Shown one piece after another: positions 22,511-33,420 of a stretch of 64,000 bases of DNA. Made by a program: the position numbers and the translations under genes. The notes beneath the pieces were generated by a model, which had not been told where the DNA came from, did not search any database, and was given only the letters and a program-made list of their open reading frames with translations. Origin of the DNA: Plantago major (Eukaryota; Streptophyta; Magnoliopsida; Lamiales; Plantaginaceae); assembly GCA_026545765.1 (NCBI GenBank), contig CM048844.1, positions 6,202,524 to 6,266,523 on the forward strand. The letters are read 5' to 3'. Within the stretch, counting starts at the first letter, position 1. Each line of letters starts with the position of its first letter.

Positions 22511-22795
22511 TGAAAAGGGTGGTGGATAATTTTGGTAAGAAAGATTAATTTTTAGTTTAATATGTAAATTGATTATTTAGGAGGGGTGGGCTTTGTAAAT
22601 TATGTAATTTGTATTATTAAAATTGTTTAAATTATTAATAAATTATTTTTTTATGATTAAATCATGCTACTTGTTCAATTTTAAGTTGTATACTAATGAT
22701 AGTATAATGCGACAGAGTATTACATTAGGCTAGCCAAGTAACTAATACAATTGTTCTCCCAAAAACACCCACTAAAAGACTTGAGGCATAAACAA

Positions 22796-22980
22796 TGGGC
22801 CTTTCCCTGACCACAAACAATCATTGGGCTCTTACACCCAGTCCATGTAAGAAACAGACTCCTCCATCCAGTCCATCAATCTCCTCCACAACAAACAGCC
22901 CACGGGCTTCTCCAGCAACACAATAAAACTCCAAAACCCCATTCCACTCCCTCACCCCTCTCAACCCTAATTCCCACCGC
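22796..22980 (+). promoter_or_regulatory. Site II elements and telo-box-like motif of the RPS17 promoter
   Basis: TGGGCC at 22796, TGGGCT at 22825 and AGCCCA at 22897, with AACCCTAA at 22973-22980. This site II plus telo-box arrangement is the known signature of plant ribosomal-protein promoters. A pyrimidine-rich leader follows and no TATA box is obvious. Confidence 0.7.
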
Positions 22981-23016
22981 CCCCTCAACCGGAAATCACC
23001 GCCTCTCCGCTCCACC

Positions 23017-23451
23017 ATGGGTCGCGTTCGCACAAAGACAGTGAAGAAATCGTCACGCCAGGTGATCGAAAACTACTACTCAAAAATGACCCTTGACTTC
23101 CACACCAACAAAAAGGTCCTGCAAGAGGTCGCCATCATCCCCTCCAAACGCCTCCGCAACAAGATCGCCGGATTCTCCACTCACCTGATGAAGCGGATCC
23201 AGAAAGGACCGGTGCGCGGCATCTCGCTCAAGCTCCAGGAGGAGGAGCGCGAGCGTCGGATGGATTTCGTCCCGGAGGAGTCCGCAATCAATGTCAGCCA
23301 CATTGAGGTCGACCAGGAGACCATTGACATGCTCGATGTGCTTGGGATGAAGGATATTCCTGGTGTGGTGTTGAAAGAGAATGAAGGTGTTGCTGCTGCT
23401 GCTGCGCTGGCTCCGTCTAACTATGGCCGTGGTGGTCCCAGAAGATACTGA
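23017..23451 (+). CDS. RPS17: 40S ribosomal protein S17 (eS17)
   Basis: Component of the small cytosolic ribosomal subunit. The 144-residue product starts [20 protein letters not shown] and contains [11 protein letters not shown] and [20 protein letters not shown], the standard eukaryotic S17 core. The C-terminal third is the plant-type variable tail, with an Ala run followed by GRGGPRRY. Family length is 130-145 residues, so the gene is complete. It has no intron, as in other plants. The ATG lies in a CCACCATGG context. Codons are GC-richer than the surroundings, as expected for a highly expressed gene. Confidence 0.97.
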   Translation: MGRVRTKTVKKSSRQVIENYYSKMTLDFHTNKKVLQEVAIIPSKRLRNKIAGFSTHLMKRIQKGPVRGISLKLQEEERERRMDFVPEESAINVSHIEVDQETIDMLDVLGMKDIPGVVLKENEGVAAAAALAPSNYGRGGPRRY

Positions 23452-24925
23452 TTAGGTTGGTTGTCATTTGCAGGTCAGAAATGACTGTTTTTGAGGCTTT
23501 AGAGTCTCTTTTTTTGGTTAATTCGGATGATGTTATTTACTTTGTTTTGCTGGTTGAACTAAGTGTTGTTTCTGGGAATTTTTATATGAAATTATGAATG
23601 CAGCGGATTCCTTAGATTTGCAATTATCATCATTATGGTAGTATTGATTATATGCATCTCTAGTGTGTTTTTGTTTTGATTATGTGTGGATAATAATCTC
23701 TTTATTCGGTTATTCGATCTAGCATTTGTGATTTGTGTGGATAATCTGTTATTCGATCGAGCATCTGTGTGGATAATCTCATTAATCTCGTTATTTGATT
23801 ATTCCACCGTGCATTTGTAATTAGCGTGGATGATCTATATATTTGGTTTTTCGATCGAGCATCTGTGATTCTTAAAGTGGCAATCTAGTTGGAGGTGATT
23901 TTTTCCCAAGGTATGACGGGGAGCTTGTTCTTTACCTCACCTCTACCTCTATACACACACTGTAGAGTGCAGATGCATATTCCTGATTGTCTTCAAAAAA
24001 TTAGCCGAGTTGGTTAAGTAGATGTTCTATCTGTTGAAATTTAATTTATATTGGATGGATCATGTTAGCTGCTTGAATTCAAGTTAGTGAGAGTGTAAAC
24101 TGACCGGACTTGGTACTTCATTGCTATCACATCATAGATTAGGAGATGCATTTTAGAGTTTATGTGCCTGTTAAGTACATTTTGAAGTGCTACCACAAGT
24201 GTCTGCGTTGATTTGCTATAAGTAGGGTGGGAATTTATATCATTGGCATAAAGGAGATGGGGATGAAGCTATGAGGTTGCCGTTGCTTAATTTATTACCC
24301 GGTGGAAGTGTGAGGTGTTTTGAGTTTAATATCACTGTTAAACATATACGTATGGATGTTTTCAAAGTTCACTTCAAGATATTCTAAGGAGCAGTTTAGC
24401 CAATTCAAGAATTAGTTGTTGAGAGTGAACTACTAGTTGAATTTCGCTTTTTTGGGAAGGAGATTAAGAGGTTTAGATGGAGTGAACCTTGGCCAAAGTG
24501 CATGGAGCACCAATCCTCCAAGCCAATAGACTTGTTGAGTAGTTTTCAAACTCGTGCAGCAACTCTTCATTAGTAGTAGAGCTCAGTCCTTGTACGAACT
24601 GGTGAGACAACTGATGATTGGCTCATCCTAACATTTTCCAGCATTACCATTTCCACCATGAAGTGCGCCTATTAAGAAAGCTAAATCGCAAGACATTACG
24701 ACAAAGTTTTGCTTTAAAAGTATCAATGTCATGTTCTTGTACAGCTGAGACACCGTTCTTAGACATCGAATAGACTGAAATCTTCTATTCAGAAAGTTGG
24801 TAAAACTTTACAACTCCCTCCATGAAATCATACAAAAAATCACACAGAACACACCAGTGAAACTCTTTTTTTGTTGTAAAAGATTAGAACAAGTTTCTAA
24901 ACTAAATCTGCTCTAAGCAGCAGGT
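23452..24925. other. 3' UTR of RPS17, degenerate repeat and spacer
   Basis: From 23670 to about 23880 there are three to four diverged copies of a 55-70 bp unit (GTGTGGATAATCTC...TTATTCGATCGAGCATCTGTG). A TAGCCGAGTTGGTTAAG word at 24002-24018 resembles a tRNA-type A box, but no B box follows at the right distance. No gene is supported. Confidence 0.5.
23670..23880. repeat. Degenerate 55-70 bp minisatellite
   Basis: The words GTGTGGATAAT, TTATTCGAT and GAGCATCTGTG recur in the same order three to four times downstream of RPS17, with small length differences. Confidence 0.65.
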
Positions 24926-24931
24926 TCGTCG

Positions 24932-25021
24932 CACTTGGAGGTGTCCGTCCTAGATCTCATATTCTGTTCACAGGTCCACTTGGAGGTGTGTGTCCTAGAT
25001 CTCATATTCTGTTCACAGGTC
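24932..25021. repeat. 45-bp tandem duplication
   Basis: Two adjacent 45-bp units start with CACTTGGAGGTGT and end with CTGTTCACAGGTC. They differ only at CCG versus GTG near the start, so the duplication is recent. Confidence 0.9.
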
Positions 25022-25676
25022 GTGGCCCATTGTAGCCAGTAGCGAGTAAATCCCACAGATTCGCCTACACTCATCCACAATCAGTAGATTATGTTTGCGC
25101 TCTTCATCTCCTATCACCAAGTTTCGGGACTCACTGTTCCCAGACCAGCTGAGAATCATAGAAAATTATAGAAAAGTAAAACAGACTTGAAGGCCCGATG
25201 CTCAACTAGCAAACCTCGGCCCATTTGGAGCTGCAAGGTTTCCTTCGTTTAATCCGTTTAATGGATATCCCTATAATCCTCTAGGAACTGGGCCAAGCCT
25301 TTGTGTTAATATTTGGGCCGTCTTTTCATTGAGATTGTTCCATTTCCATAGTAGTGCCAAAACCAATTTTGGAAAATTGGTACCATAGACCAATTTTGCC
25401 CAAGTTTGCAAAAAAGTACTACAGTACTTTGGTCTTTTCAAATAAAGACCATTTGACTTTTACAGCCACCTAGAAAGACAAAATTGCCCTTAATTGACCA
25501 TGTGAAATGAATTGTAAACCCTTGTTAAAAATGAATCATCATTTTTTTAATATCATTTTCACCTCTTCAATTGTTTATTTTAATTTTTAATTTCAGATTT
25601 TGTTCCTTTTTTCTTTGTTTTCCAAGAAACATAAGTTTAAACTTCATAATTGGTTTGGCTGTATTTTATATCGACA

Positions 25677-25890
25677 GACTGTATTAGTAGAGTTATGTAA
25701 TACAATACGATTGTATTAGTAGAGTTTGGTAATACAATACGACTGTATTAGTAGAGTTATAATACATTCAAACTGTATTAATAGAGTTAGGGTAATAAAG
25801 TTCGACTGTATTAATAGAGTTATTTAATACAGTCCGACTGTATTAGTAGAGTCTACAAATACAGTACGACTTCTTACTAGAGTTATGCAC
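25677..25890. repeat. 32-bp minisatellite, seven copies
   Basis: Copies begin near 25677, 25709, 25741, 25771, 25804, 25836 and 25868. The core is GACTGTATTAGTAGAGTT followed by TAATACA. Each unit is itself an inverted repeat (TGTATTA...TAATACA). Confidence 0.9.
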
Positions 25891-26103
25891 ATAACAACAA
25901 GCAGAAAAGGCAATAAAAATGTGAAAAATATACTATAACATTTTCTTACAATTTACAAGATAAAAAAAGAAGTTAATAAACGCACAAAATGTAGAGAAGA
26001 TTGAAAAAGTAAAAGGCGAATCTGTGGATCTGAAGAAGTTAATGGCCAACGGAGAAGATAGTGGACGGATCGTGACGGATCTTTGATGGCAATGAACGGA
26101 TCC

Positions 26104-26470
26104 GGGCGAATCCGTGGCGGATGGATTAGTGGTGGGCGGATCTGTTGGTGGTGGTGGGGACAGATCTCGTGGCAGTGACGGTGGGCGGATCTGTTGGTGG
26201 TGGTCTGAGGCGGATCTGTTGGTGGTGGTGGTGGGAGAGAGATCTCGTGGTGGCGGTGGAGATCTCGTGGTGGTGGGAAGCAGCGGTGTGGTGTTCGGGG
26301 GGAGATCTCGTGGATGTGGATCTGGCGGAGTGGTGGTGGGGCGCCAGTGGTTGTGTGAAACGGGTGGTGCGTGGGAGGCTGGAGAGGGTAGTCGGGGCTG
26401 CGGTGGGTGGTGAGAGGTCGGTGGTGTGGCGGCAGAGATGTGTGGTGGGTGGTGGTGTTGAGAGAGAAAA
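26104..26470. repeat. GGT/GAT-rich low-complexity block
   Basis: GGCGGATCTGTTGGTGGTGG recurs three times, together with AGATCTCGTGG repeats. The plus strand is G-rich with many GGTGG runs and could form G-quadruplexes. The 196-codon minus-strand open frame (His/Pro/Thr-rich) and two plus-strand frames (Gly/Val/Trp-rich) are by-products of the skewed composition and are not called as genes. The flanks (CCAATTTTGCCC at about 25393 and CCAATTTTGCCT at about 26617) may mark one larger repeat. Confidence 0.6.
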
Positions 26471-26639
26471 GAGTGAGATAATGGTGAAAAGTGGGGTGAG
26501 TGGGTAAATAAGTAGAAGGGTATAATCGACTTTTCAGAGCCATTTTTTGTGTGTAAAAGTGTTTGGCCGTTTTTTGAATAAAAGTAATTGGTTGGCCTCT
26601 ATAGTTAATCTACCCAACCAATTTTGCCTATGAAAATTT

Positions 26640-26985
26640 GACATGATAAGACCATGTAAAGTTGATACTACAAATTAAAAAATGTTTGTGATGAAGTTCA
26701 TCTTCTCATGTCCAAGAAAATCACTAGGTTGAAGTCCAATATAAATCCAACAAATTAACTATAAATTCTATTAGTAAATCCAGTACCTATTATATTTACG
26801 TTATAACTGATGAGTCTCCACTCGAACATTTTATTTAACGAGTTGAGTCACAACTCCACACCTCCATGGCTCCATAATGATCAACATCACTGATGCCAAA
26901 TGTCATATCAGCAAAGCTCTAGTGGAAATGAAATAGGAAACCCCACCAAAAAGAAAAGAGGCCTATTTTTGGTAAAGTCCAAGGG
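26640..26985. other. Spacer, nothing recognised
   Basis: AT-rich sequence between the G-rich block and the LINE remnant; no structure found. Confidence 0.45.
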
Positions 26986-27084
26986 GTGAGACATGTTCCT
27001 ACCATTTCTAATTATATCTATCCCAACTCCTTTTTTACTAGTCCACGTTTCTATTATTGTTTTTTTTCTTGTACACTAAAGAAA

Positions 27085-27711
27085 ATCTTTTCTATTATTT
27101 ATAATTTTGAAAATGAAAAGAAGAATAATGAATTGATTGATGTAAAACAAAGTTCCAAGATTCAGTGGTTAGCCGAAGGGGACAGGAATACGAAATTCTT
27201 TCATTCACAGGCGTCTCAGCGTGCTAGAAGTAATGAAATTACTGGTCTGGAAAATGGGCAGGGACAGATGTGTACTGAGGAGCAGGATATGGAACAAATA
27301 GTTAATCAGTATTTCTGAAATATTTTTACCTCCAGAAGTCCTTCGGTTGATGAAATTAAGGATGTGGTGAGAACTATGGAAGCTCGAGTGGATCAGCGTA
27401 TCAATCAGGAACTCACCAAAGTGTTCACTCTGAATGAGGTAAAACGTGCTCTCTTTGATATGTATCCTCTTAAATCTCCTGGTCCCGATTCTACACCTTC
27501 CTTCTCTCATATTGGTGCTGTAGTTGATGAAGTTAAGACTTTATTAGGTTCCTTTGTTCATGCTCAGTTCACTTTTCTTAGAAGACAAGGCAACAATTTG
27601 GCCCATTTATTAGCTAAAGATGTTGTGTTAGATGCTGATGGGAGTACTGAACTACCTGCTCATGTAATTTGATTTTTTTAGTAATGAAATTTGCTGTTAC
27701 TAAAAAAAAAG
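27085..27711 (+). mobile_element. Internally deleted L1-type LINE (non-LTR retrotransposon)
   Basis: Two reading segments belong to a plant L1 ORF2. The first reads KIQWLAEGDRNTKFFHSQAS, the linker before reverse transcriptase, and is interrupted by a TGA at 27316. The second reads FTLNEVKRALFDMYPLKSPGPDS, the start of the reverse transcriptase domain. It is followed immediately by the C-terminal RNase H tail (FLRRQGNNLAHLLAKDVVLD) and a stop at 27672. So nearly all of the reverse transcriptase domain is missing, with the frame preserved across the join. A short 3' UTR and an A-run (27701-27710) close the element. Endonuclease and 5' parts are absent or unrecognisable. Confidence 0.85.
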
Positions 27712-28740
27712 ATGTAAAGCCTCTGGAATGAACATGGAATGACCTAATTTCCAAGAAGTAACAGGCAAAAACATAATAATATCATGTTCACTTGTATAGC
27801 TGTGGGCTTGACTTAACAGTGTTTGTTTTCATCTTTGCCTTGGAATGATGTTTCAAGTTTCAACACCTAAATTTGAATTCATCCCAATCTTAAGATTAAC
27901 CTAAGTGGTATGTGCGGAGTATGATTTCAAACTAAGTTGTTACGTAAGGATCACTTGCTTCCTTCCTTGCAAAAAAACTAGCGATTCGATTTGCTCCCCA
28001 AGGCAAGGGGCCAAACATACACATATCTAGCGATTCGATTTGCTTCCCATGGGGCAAAACATACACATGCATCTACTACTAGCTCACACTCATTCTAGTT
28101 CATTCATGCCAAATTCGTGTGAGCTCATCCATTTCATTACGTTTTCCTTCATCGTTACTACCCGTTAATTGGTTTTGTTTTCCACTCATGGTTTTGAGGT
28201 ATTGGGAGGGTATGTAGAAGTGGGAATGAATCCATGTACAGAGAGATGCAAGTTGTTGAGTGTTGAGTGGTCTGTGGTGGAGAGCACCATATGTTCCTAA
28301 AATGTGAAGGTTCTTGAGCTTTAATTTGATGGGCCATTCTATAATGATTCAACATTTTGAATAAATGTCCAAATGCACTAGGTAACAGCTGTTAGCAATT
28401 TCATGAATTCAGACATCATTTATGCAATCAAATCACCACCTTAATTAACGTGTCTGCTAGGATATACTGTATAAGATATGTTTGTCGCGATCTAATTAGT
28501 GGAGTTATTCGATGAGTTCATCTTATTTGATCAAATCAAAGGGGGACTCGTTTTCCAGACCAAAATGTTCAAATGAAACTGTCCCAGCACACAAGTTTTT
28601 TTCCATATCGATGTCGGGTACAACAGCTAGTAAACTAGCTTCTATAGGCCTGCGAAAAGAAAAAATAGCATGCAGCATCAAGCAACAACGACTGCAGCAG
28701 CCGTCCTTTGGCCCATGTGAGCATGCAGTGCATTTAATGC
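27712..28740. other. Spacer with a 49-bp duplication
   Basis: A tandem duplication (CTAGCGATTCGATTTGCT...) starts at 27978 and again at 28027. Nothing else stands out; the 94-codon frame at 28512-28796 overlaps the start of the 192-bp repeat and has no recognised family. Confidence 0.5.
27978..28075. repeat. 49-bp imperfect tandem duplication
   Basis: CTAGCGATTCGATTTGCT at 27978 and at 28027. Both copies continue with GGGGC(C)AAA and ACATACACAT; a small deletion shortens the second. Confidence 0.8.
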
Positions 28741-29590
28741 ATTTGAGATGCTGTTTGTCGGTGAACAGTGTTTGTAGTCATTGTGTTTTTAGTTAGAATC
28801 ATAGCGTTTTTAGTTGATATCATATAGTTTTTGGATGAGATCATAATGTTTTCAGTTGAGATCATAATGTTCTTATTTGAGATCATAGTGTACTTAGTTG
28901 AGATCATTGGGTTTGTTTTGATGTCGTAGTGTATTTGAGATGCTGTTTGTCGGTGAACAGTGTTTGTAGTCATTGTGTTTTTAGTTAGAATCATAGCGTT
29001 TTTAGTTGATATCATATAGTTTTTGGATGAGATCATAATGTTTTCAGTTGAGATCATAATGTTCTTATTTGAGATCATAGTGTCCTTAGTTGAGATCATT
29101 GGGTTTGTTTTGACGTCGTAGTGTATTTGAGATGCTGTTTGTCGGTGAACAGTGTTTGTAGTCATTGTGTTTTTAGTTAGAATCATAGCGTTTTTAGTTG
29201 ATATCATATAGTTTTTGGATGAGATCATAATGTTTTCAGTTGAGATCACAATGTTCTTATTTGAGATCATAGTGTCCTTAGTTGAGATCATTGAGTTTAT
29301 TTTGATGTTGTAGTGTATTTGAGATGCTGTTTGTCGGTGAACAGTGTTTGTCGTCATTGTGTTTTTAGTTAGAATCATAGCGTTTTTAGTTGATATCATA
29401 TAGTTTTTGGATGAGATCATAATGTTTTCAGTTGGGATCATAATGTTTTTATTTGAGATCATAGTGTCCTTAGTTGAGATCATTGTGTTTGTTTTGATAT
29501 CGTAGTGTTTATTTGAGATGTTGTTTGTCTGTGAACAGTATTTTTAGTTAGAATCATAGCGTTTTTAGTTGGTAACATAGAGTGTTTGGC
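28741..29590. repeat. 192-bp higher-order tandem repeat built of 21-bp monomers
   Basis: ATTTGAGATGCTGTTTGTCG recurs at 28741, 28933, 29125 and 29317, and in altered form at 29511, giving periods of 192, 192, 192 and 194 bp. Inside each unit the word ATCAT(A/T) recurs every 21 bp about six times. Because 192 is divisible by three, the minus strand stays open for 249 codons. It reads as 64-residue units made of heptads of the form MISTKNx. Copies differ at only a few positions, so expansion was recent. I treat it as satellite DNA and not as a gene, though the open frame deserves a check. Confidence 0.93.
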
Positions 29591-32500
29591 CTCAGGAATA
29601 TATTCTCACAATTTTTGAATTTTGAAAGATCATCATTGTTTACATCAATGATCAGCAGATTGTGTACAATCTGCATTAAATGAGCCTCTGCAGCCAAACA
29701 GTTCAAAACAGAACCTACTATTGTAGCAATTGTAGCTATGAACCTAACATTTTGAACAAATTGTCACCCCAGACCAATATTGTTGTATTGGGCTTACGGG
29801 ATCTCAAATAGTGATGAAATTTACGATTTCCCATACCGTGTCTTCAGACATCAATTTGACCTCAAAGGCCTCAAATAAATTGGTTTATTATAATAATAAA
29901 TAAGTTTAAAAACTGACCTATATCAATTTTTGGAAAATAAGATTAGTAATCATTTACCAGTCACATTACTAACTATCAAGAACAAACGTGTCAATAAGTG
30001 GGATTTATAGGGGCAATAGTTTTGTGATAATCTATTAGAAGGGTTTGGAAAAAGTAATTGAAATACACGATAGACTAATTGTACACTTTTATTCTCCCGT
30101 TAATAAAAATTGCAAGTATACATTATTTTCCCTATAAAAGTTTTTTAAGAGCTCCATCATTCAAATCCACTGCTTATTACCGGTCAATTAGATGTTACTC
30201 AAATAAAATTTTAAAATCAACTACTTATAATAACCTATCGATTAAATGCAGACGTAATAAACTTATTTCGAGAACACACTCATCGATCCGACTAGACAAA
30301 GAGTAATAACAACACACGGTTAGCAGCAAACTTGTCCTACCATGAGCTTTCAAAAGGGTTATTTCTTTGTTGATGTAGTTATTCTCTCCCAAAAGGCTAA
30401 ATAATTTGGAATAGTCCTTATCAATCCATATCATGATCCCTAGTGCTTTTGCATCACGTTGCATCATCCATCTTTCTTGCATGATTCGGAACATTTGAAC
30501 AAACATGACTTCCTAAAGCCTTGGTAAAGCTTGTGCCACGAGGTTTCCAAATTTCATTGCAGACTTTACTTCTAAAGTACTAAGATTCCTTTTTCCTTTT
30601 GGCTCCATGATAAAAATCAAACAAAGATTCAATTGGAAAATATTGATATGGTGTTAACATGTTTTCTCCTTCAAATGTCATGTCTCCTAGACCTCATTTG
30701 CTTGGTGTCTCTATCATTTTGTGCAATTGCTATGGTCGTCATTAATATTCTTCTTTCAAATATTCGCAATGCGATGTGATTTTTGGTAATTGAAGGGTGG
30801 AAATTGAACTTGATAACCCTTAAACTAGACTAGAAGTGAAGGGAGCAGAGGGGTTGGATGCCTTTTTATCAGTTTGCCCGAGAGAGGGCGGAGAATGACT
30901 GAATGGTGGAGTCGGGTTCAAGTATCGGAGCACCTGAATCGTGTGTGAGTAGAAGGGCCGTTAAAGTATCTTCCCTCTTAAAGTTAAATACCATTGAGTA
31001 GGTCTGCAAAAGTTGTTTTCGAAAGGTCTTGAAAACACGCCTTCTCCTAAGTTTACCCCTCGTGCGAATATATATATGGGACCCATTAAGCGGGCCCCTG
31101 CTTGTATACCCGTCTTTAGACTTGTACTTTGGGCCAAACATATTCCAACGTACCTAGTCTGTAGATTTGTATACTGATCTTAAGACTTGTACTTTGTTCG
31201 GGTTATAATAAAATAATTTGACGTTTTAAAAGGGAAAACAACTCGGCTAACTATAGCAATAATCACATAGTACATTATAATATAACCAAATTTCCACCAT
31301 CTAATTTTTCTTTAATGGTGCCAATCATTTCAAAGATTAAACGTTAAAAAGCTGACACCTATCGAATTTTCCCTATTATCATATGTAATATGTGGTGTCA
31401 ATTGTCAAATATCACTAGACAGACACAACCCGACTGAATTAACACATACCAGAAGAATTAGAACCATAAGTTTGAAATTTCAGACTTAATGGAGGAATTA
31501 AATTTATTGTCAATCACATCTGTCTACGACTTAAAATAAATTAATTAGTGCTACGATATAAATTAAGCACAAAATTAAACAAGATTACAAAGAAATTAAG
31601 ACACGAAACAATCCTGTCTCACTTTGACCATCAAAAACAGTAAATTCGCGACTAGATTCTTGGCTTTTAATCATGACCAATAATACACATAAAATAAAGT
31701 TCTTGATTACGTGATTTGGCATAAAAGATTGTCGAAAAAGGCGCATTTTAAAAGATAAAAAAAATTAAAGTCAAATCTTTTATACTATATCACTAAGATC
31801 TTGGAACGGAAAAGGGGGTTTATTCCATGACTAGCATTTTCAATTTTATCAGACCAACTTTCGGACCGAGATCAATATCACATATTTTCTTAAAGACATC
31901 ACATGTTTAGATAAAAATATTACATGTCTATAAATGTAGATAATACACACTTCAAGTTTATTAAACACACGATCTTTATAATTAAATATGATGTTATGTT
32001 GATCTGATCTCCCGAAGTAGGGTATATTGCAAAAGTTTGTAAATCTATATACTATATCTCTAAGATCTTTATGAAAAAGGGGTTTTTATATATTCATCCA
32101 TTCATTCAATTCACTAATGGTGGAAATAGTTTTCAACTGCAAAAGTGAAAGCAATGTTGAATATGTTCTCAGAATTTTCTTTAAGTGGTAATCTATCAAA
32201 CAGTAGAAAGTCAGCATTGTTTTTGGTCCCCATCAAACAGACCTTAGTTCTTTACTTAAAAATAAATTTTTGTTTAAAGTTAAATATTCAACATGTTAGC
32301 ACCATTTTACAATCCCACAAGGCACAATGTCTTTAGAGCTTTTGAGCACCAAAAAGAAGTTTCGAATATTTGATTAGGGTTTCATTCACACTATGGAAAG
32401 ATACGCTAGTGAGGCGTCACACTCTTCATTTATCATTGACCCTTTCATCATTGACATCGAGTGCCTTGTTGGAACGGCACTCCTTGTAAGCTAGATAAGA

Positions 32501-32769
32501 TTTATTCTTTATGAAATCTCAAATTTTAATTATTAGAACTATTCAATTAAAATTCTAATGCCATGTTGCAACTTCAGTTAGAACCTAGCTAGTAACGTGT
32601 CGGACTAGAAAATGACATATAAAGCTCATGATCAAAGGTGTTAAGTTGTTTAATCTGAAAGTCAACAATTAAAATATCAATTCCTAAATTTCATATACTA
32701 TAAAGATTAGTACTCTTTACAGGAGGGACCTCGAGATATTTAGATAGTTCTCAACTCTCAAGAGGCAAT
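29591..32769. other. Gene-poor spacer
   Basis: No supported gene, RNA or TIR element. A moderately GC-richer stretch at about 30850-31190 looks like a degraded interspersed repeat without readable domains. TATAC and ATCTCTAAGATCTT words recur near 31780 and 32040. Confidence 0.45.
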
Positions 32770-33420
32770 AGCTCGCTACTTTTAAGTTTTCACGAGTTGA
32801 ATTCAATTTTAAGGTGAAAATAACTCTTTGCTTTTCTGAAACAGTGTTCGTTGCGTGTATTTTATTTTATTTGAAACGGAAAAAAGTGTAAGAATACTTT
32901 CACGAGAAGAAGGAATGCTCGTACAAATCCAGCCGTCTTGGGAACAGAGTTTGGATAAACTAACAGAGTTCAGTGCGACTAGGAAGCTATTAACCTTATG
33001 TTTAAGGGAAAGCTCGCTACTTGTAAGATTTAACGTACTCGAGTTCAATTTTTAGGTGAAAAAACTCTTGGTAGATTTTTTGAAAATGTGTTGGTTGGGT
33101 GTAGATTAAACATCGTGAATGGAGTTTGATTAGACTAATATAGTGCAGTGAAATCCGAAACTGATCATCCTTATGTTTAAGGGAAAGCATGTATAACAAC
33201 ATGTTCAAGGCACTAGCTTGTTACTTTTTATTATTCACAAGTTCGAATTCAATTCTTGTGTGAAAAGAATTTCAAGTAAATTTTTGAAAAATGTATTTGT
33301 TGTGTGTAAATTAGAGATTGAGAACCTAGTTCGAGTAGACTAATAACATAGTTCGGTAATAAACTCGAAACTGATTAACCTTAGCTTTGAGTGAAAGCAT
33401 AGCAACGTGTGATTTAGGTT
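32770..33420. repeat. Three diverged direct repeats of about 205-240 bp
   Basis: Units begin AGCTCGCTACTTTTAAG (32770), AGCTCGCTACTTGTAAG (33011) and AGCTTGTTACTTTTTA (33215). All continue with a GAGTTCAATT/GTTCGAATTCAATT word, a GGTGAAAA word, GTGTGTA(A/G)ATTA and CTTATGTTTAAGGGAAAGC. Divergence is considerable, so the array is old. The GAGTTCAATT part resembles an RNA polymerase III B box, but no A box is secure. Confidence 0.65.

Noticed and set aside
24002-24018. TAGCCGAGTTGGTTAAG, like a tRNA A box
   Set aside because: No B box, cloverleaf or A-tail follows, so neither a tRNA gene nor a SINE can be supported.
26114-26507. Gly/Val/Trp-rich plus-strand frames
   Set aside because: Same low-complexity block; two overlapping frames are open only because of skewed base composition.
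25953-26543. 196-codon minus-strand open frame rich in His, Pro and Thr
   Set aside because: It is the complement of a GGT/GAT low-complexity block; plus-strand frames are open in the same place, and no domain is present.
27139-27146. GATGTAAA shared with the sequence after the LINE A-run, as a target-site duplication
   Set aside because: The left copy lies inside LINE coding sequence (ELIDVKQ), so it cannot be the flanking duplication.
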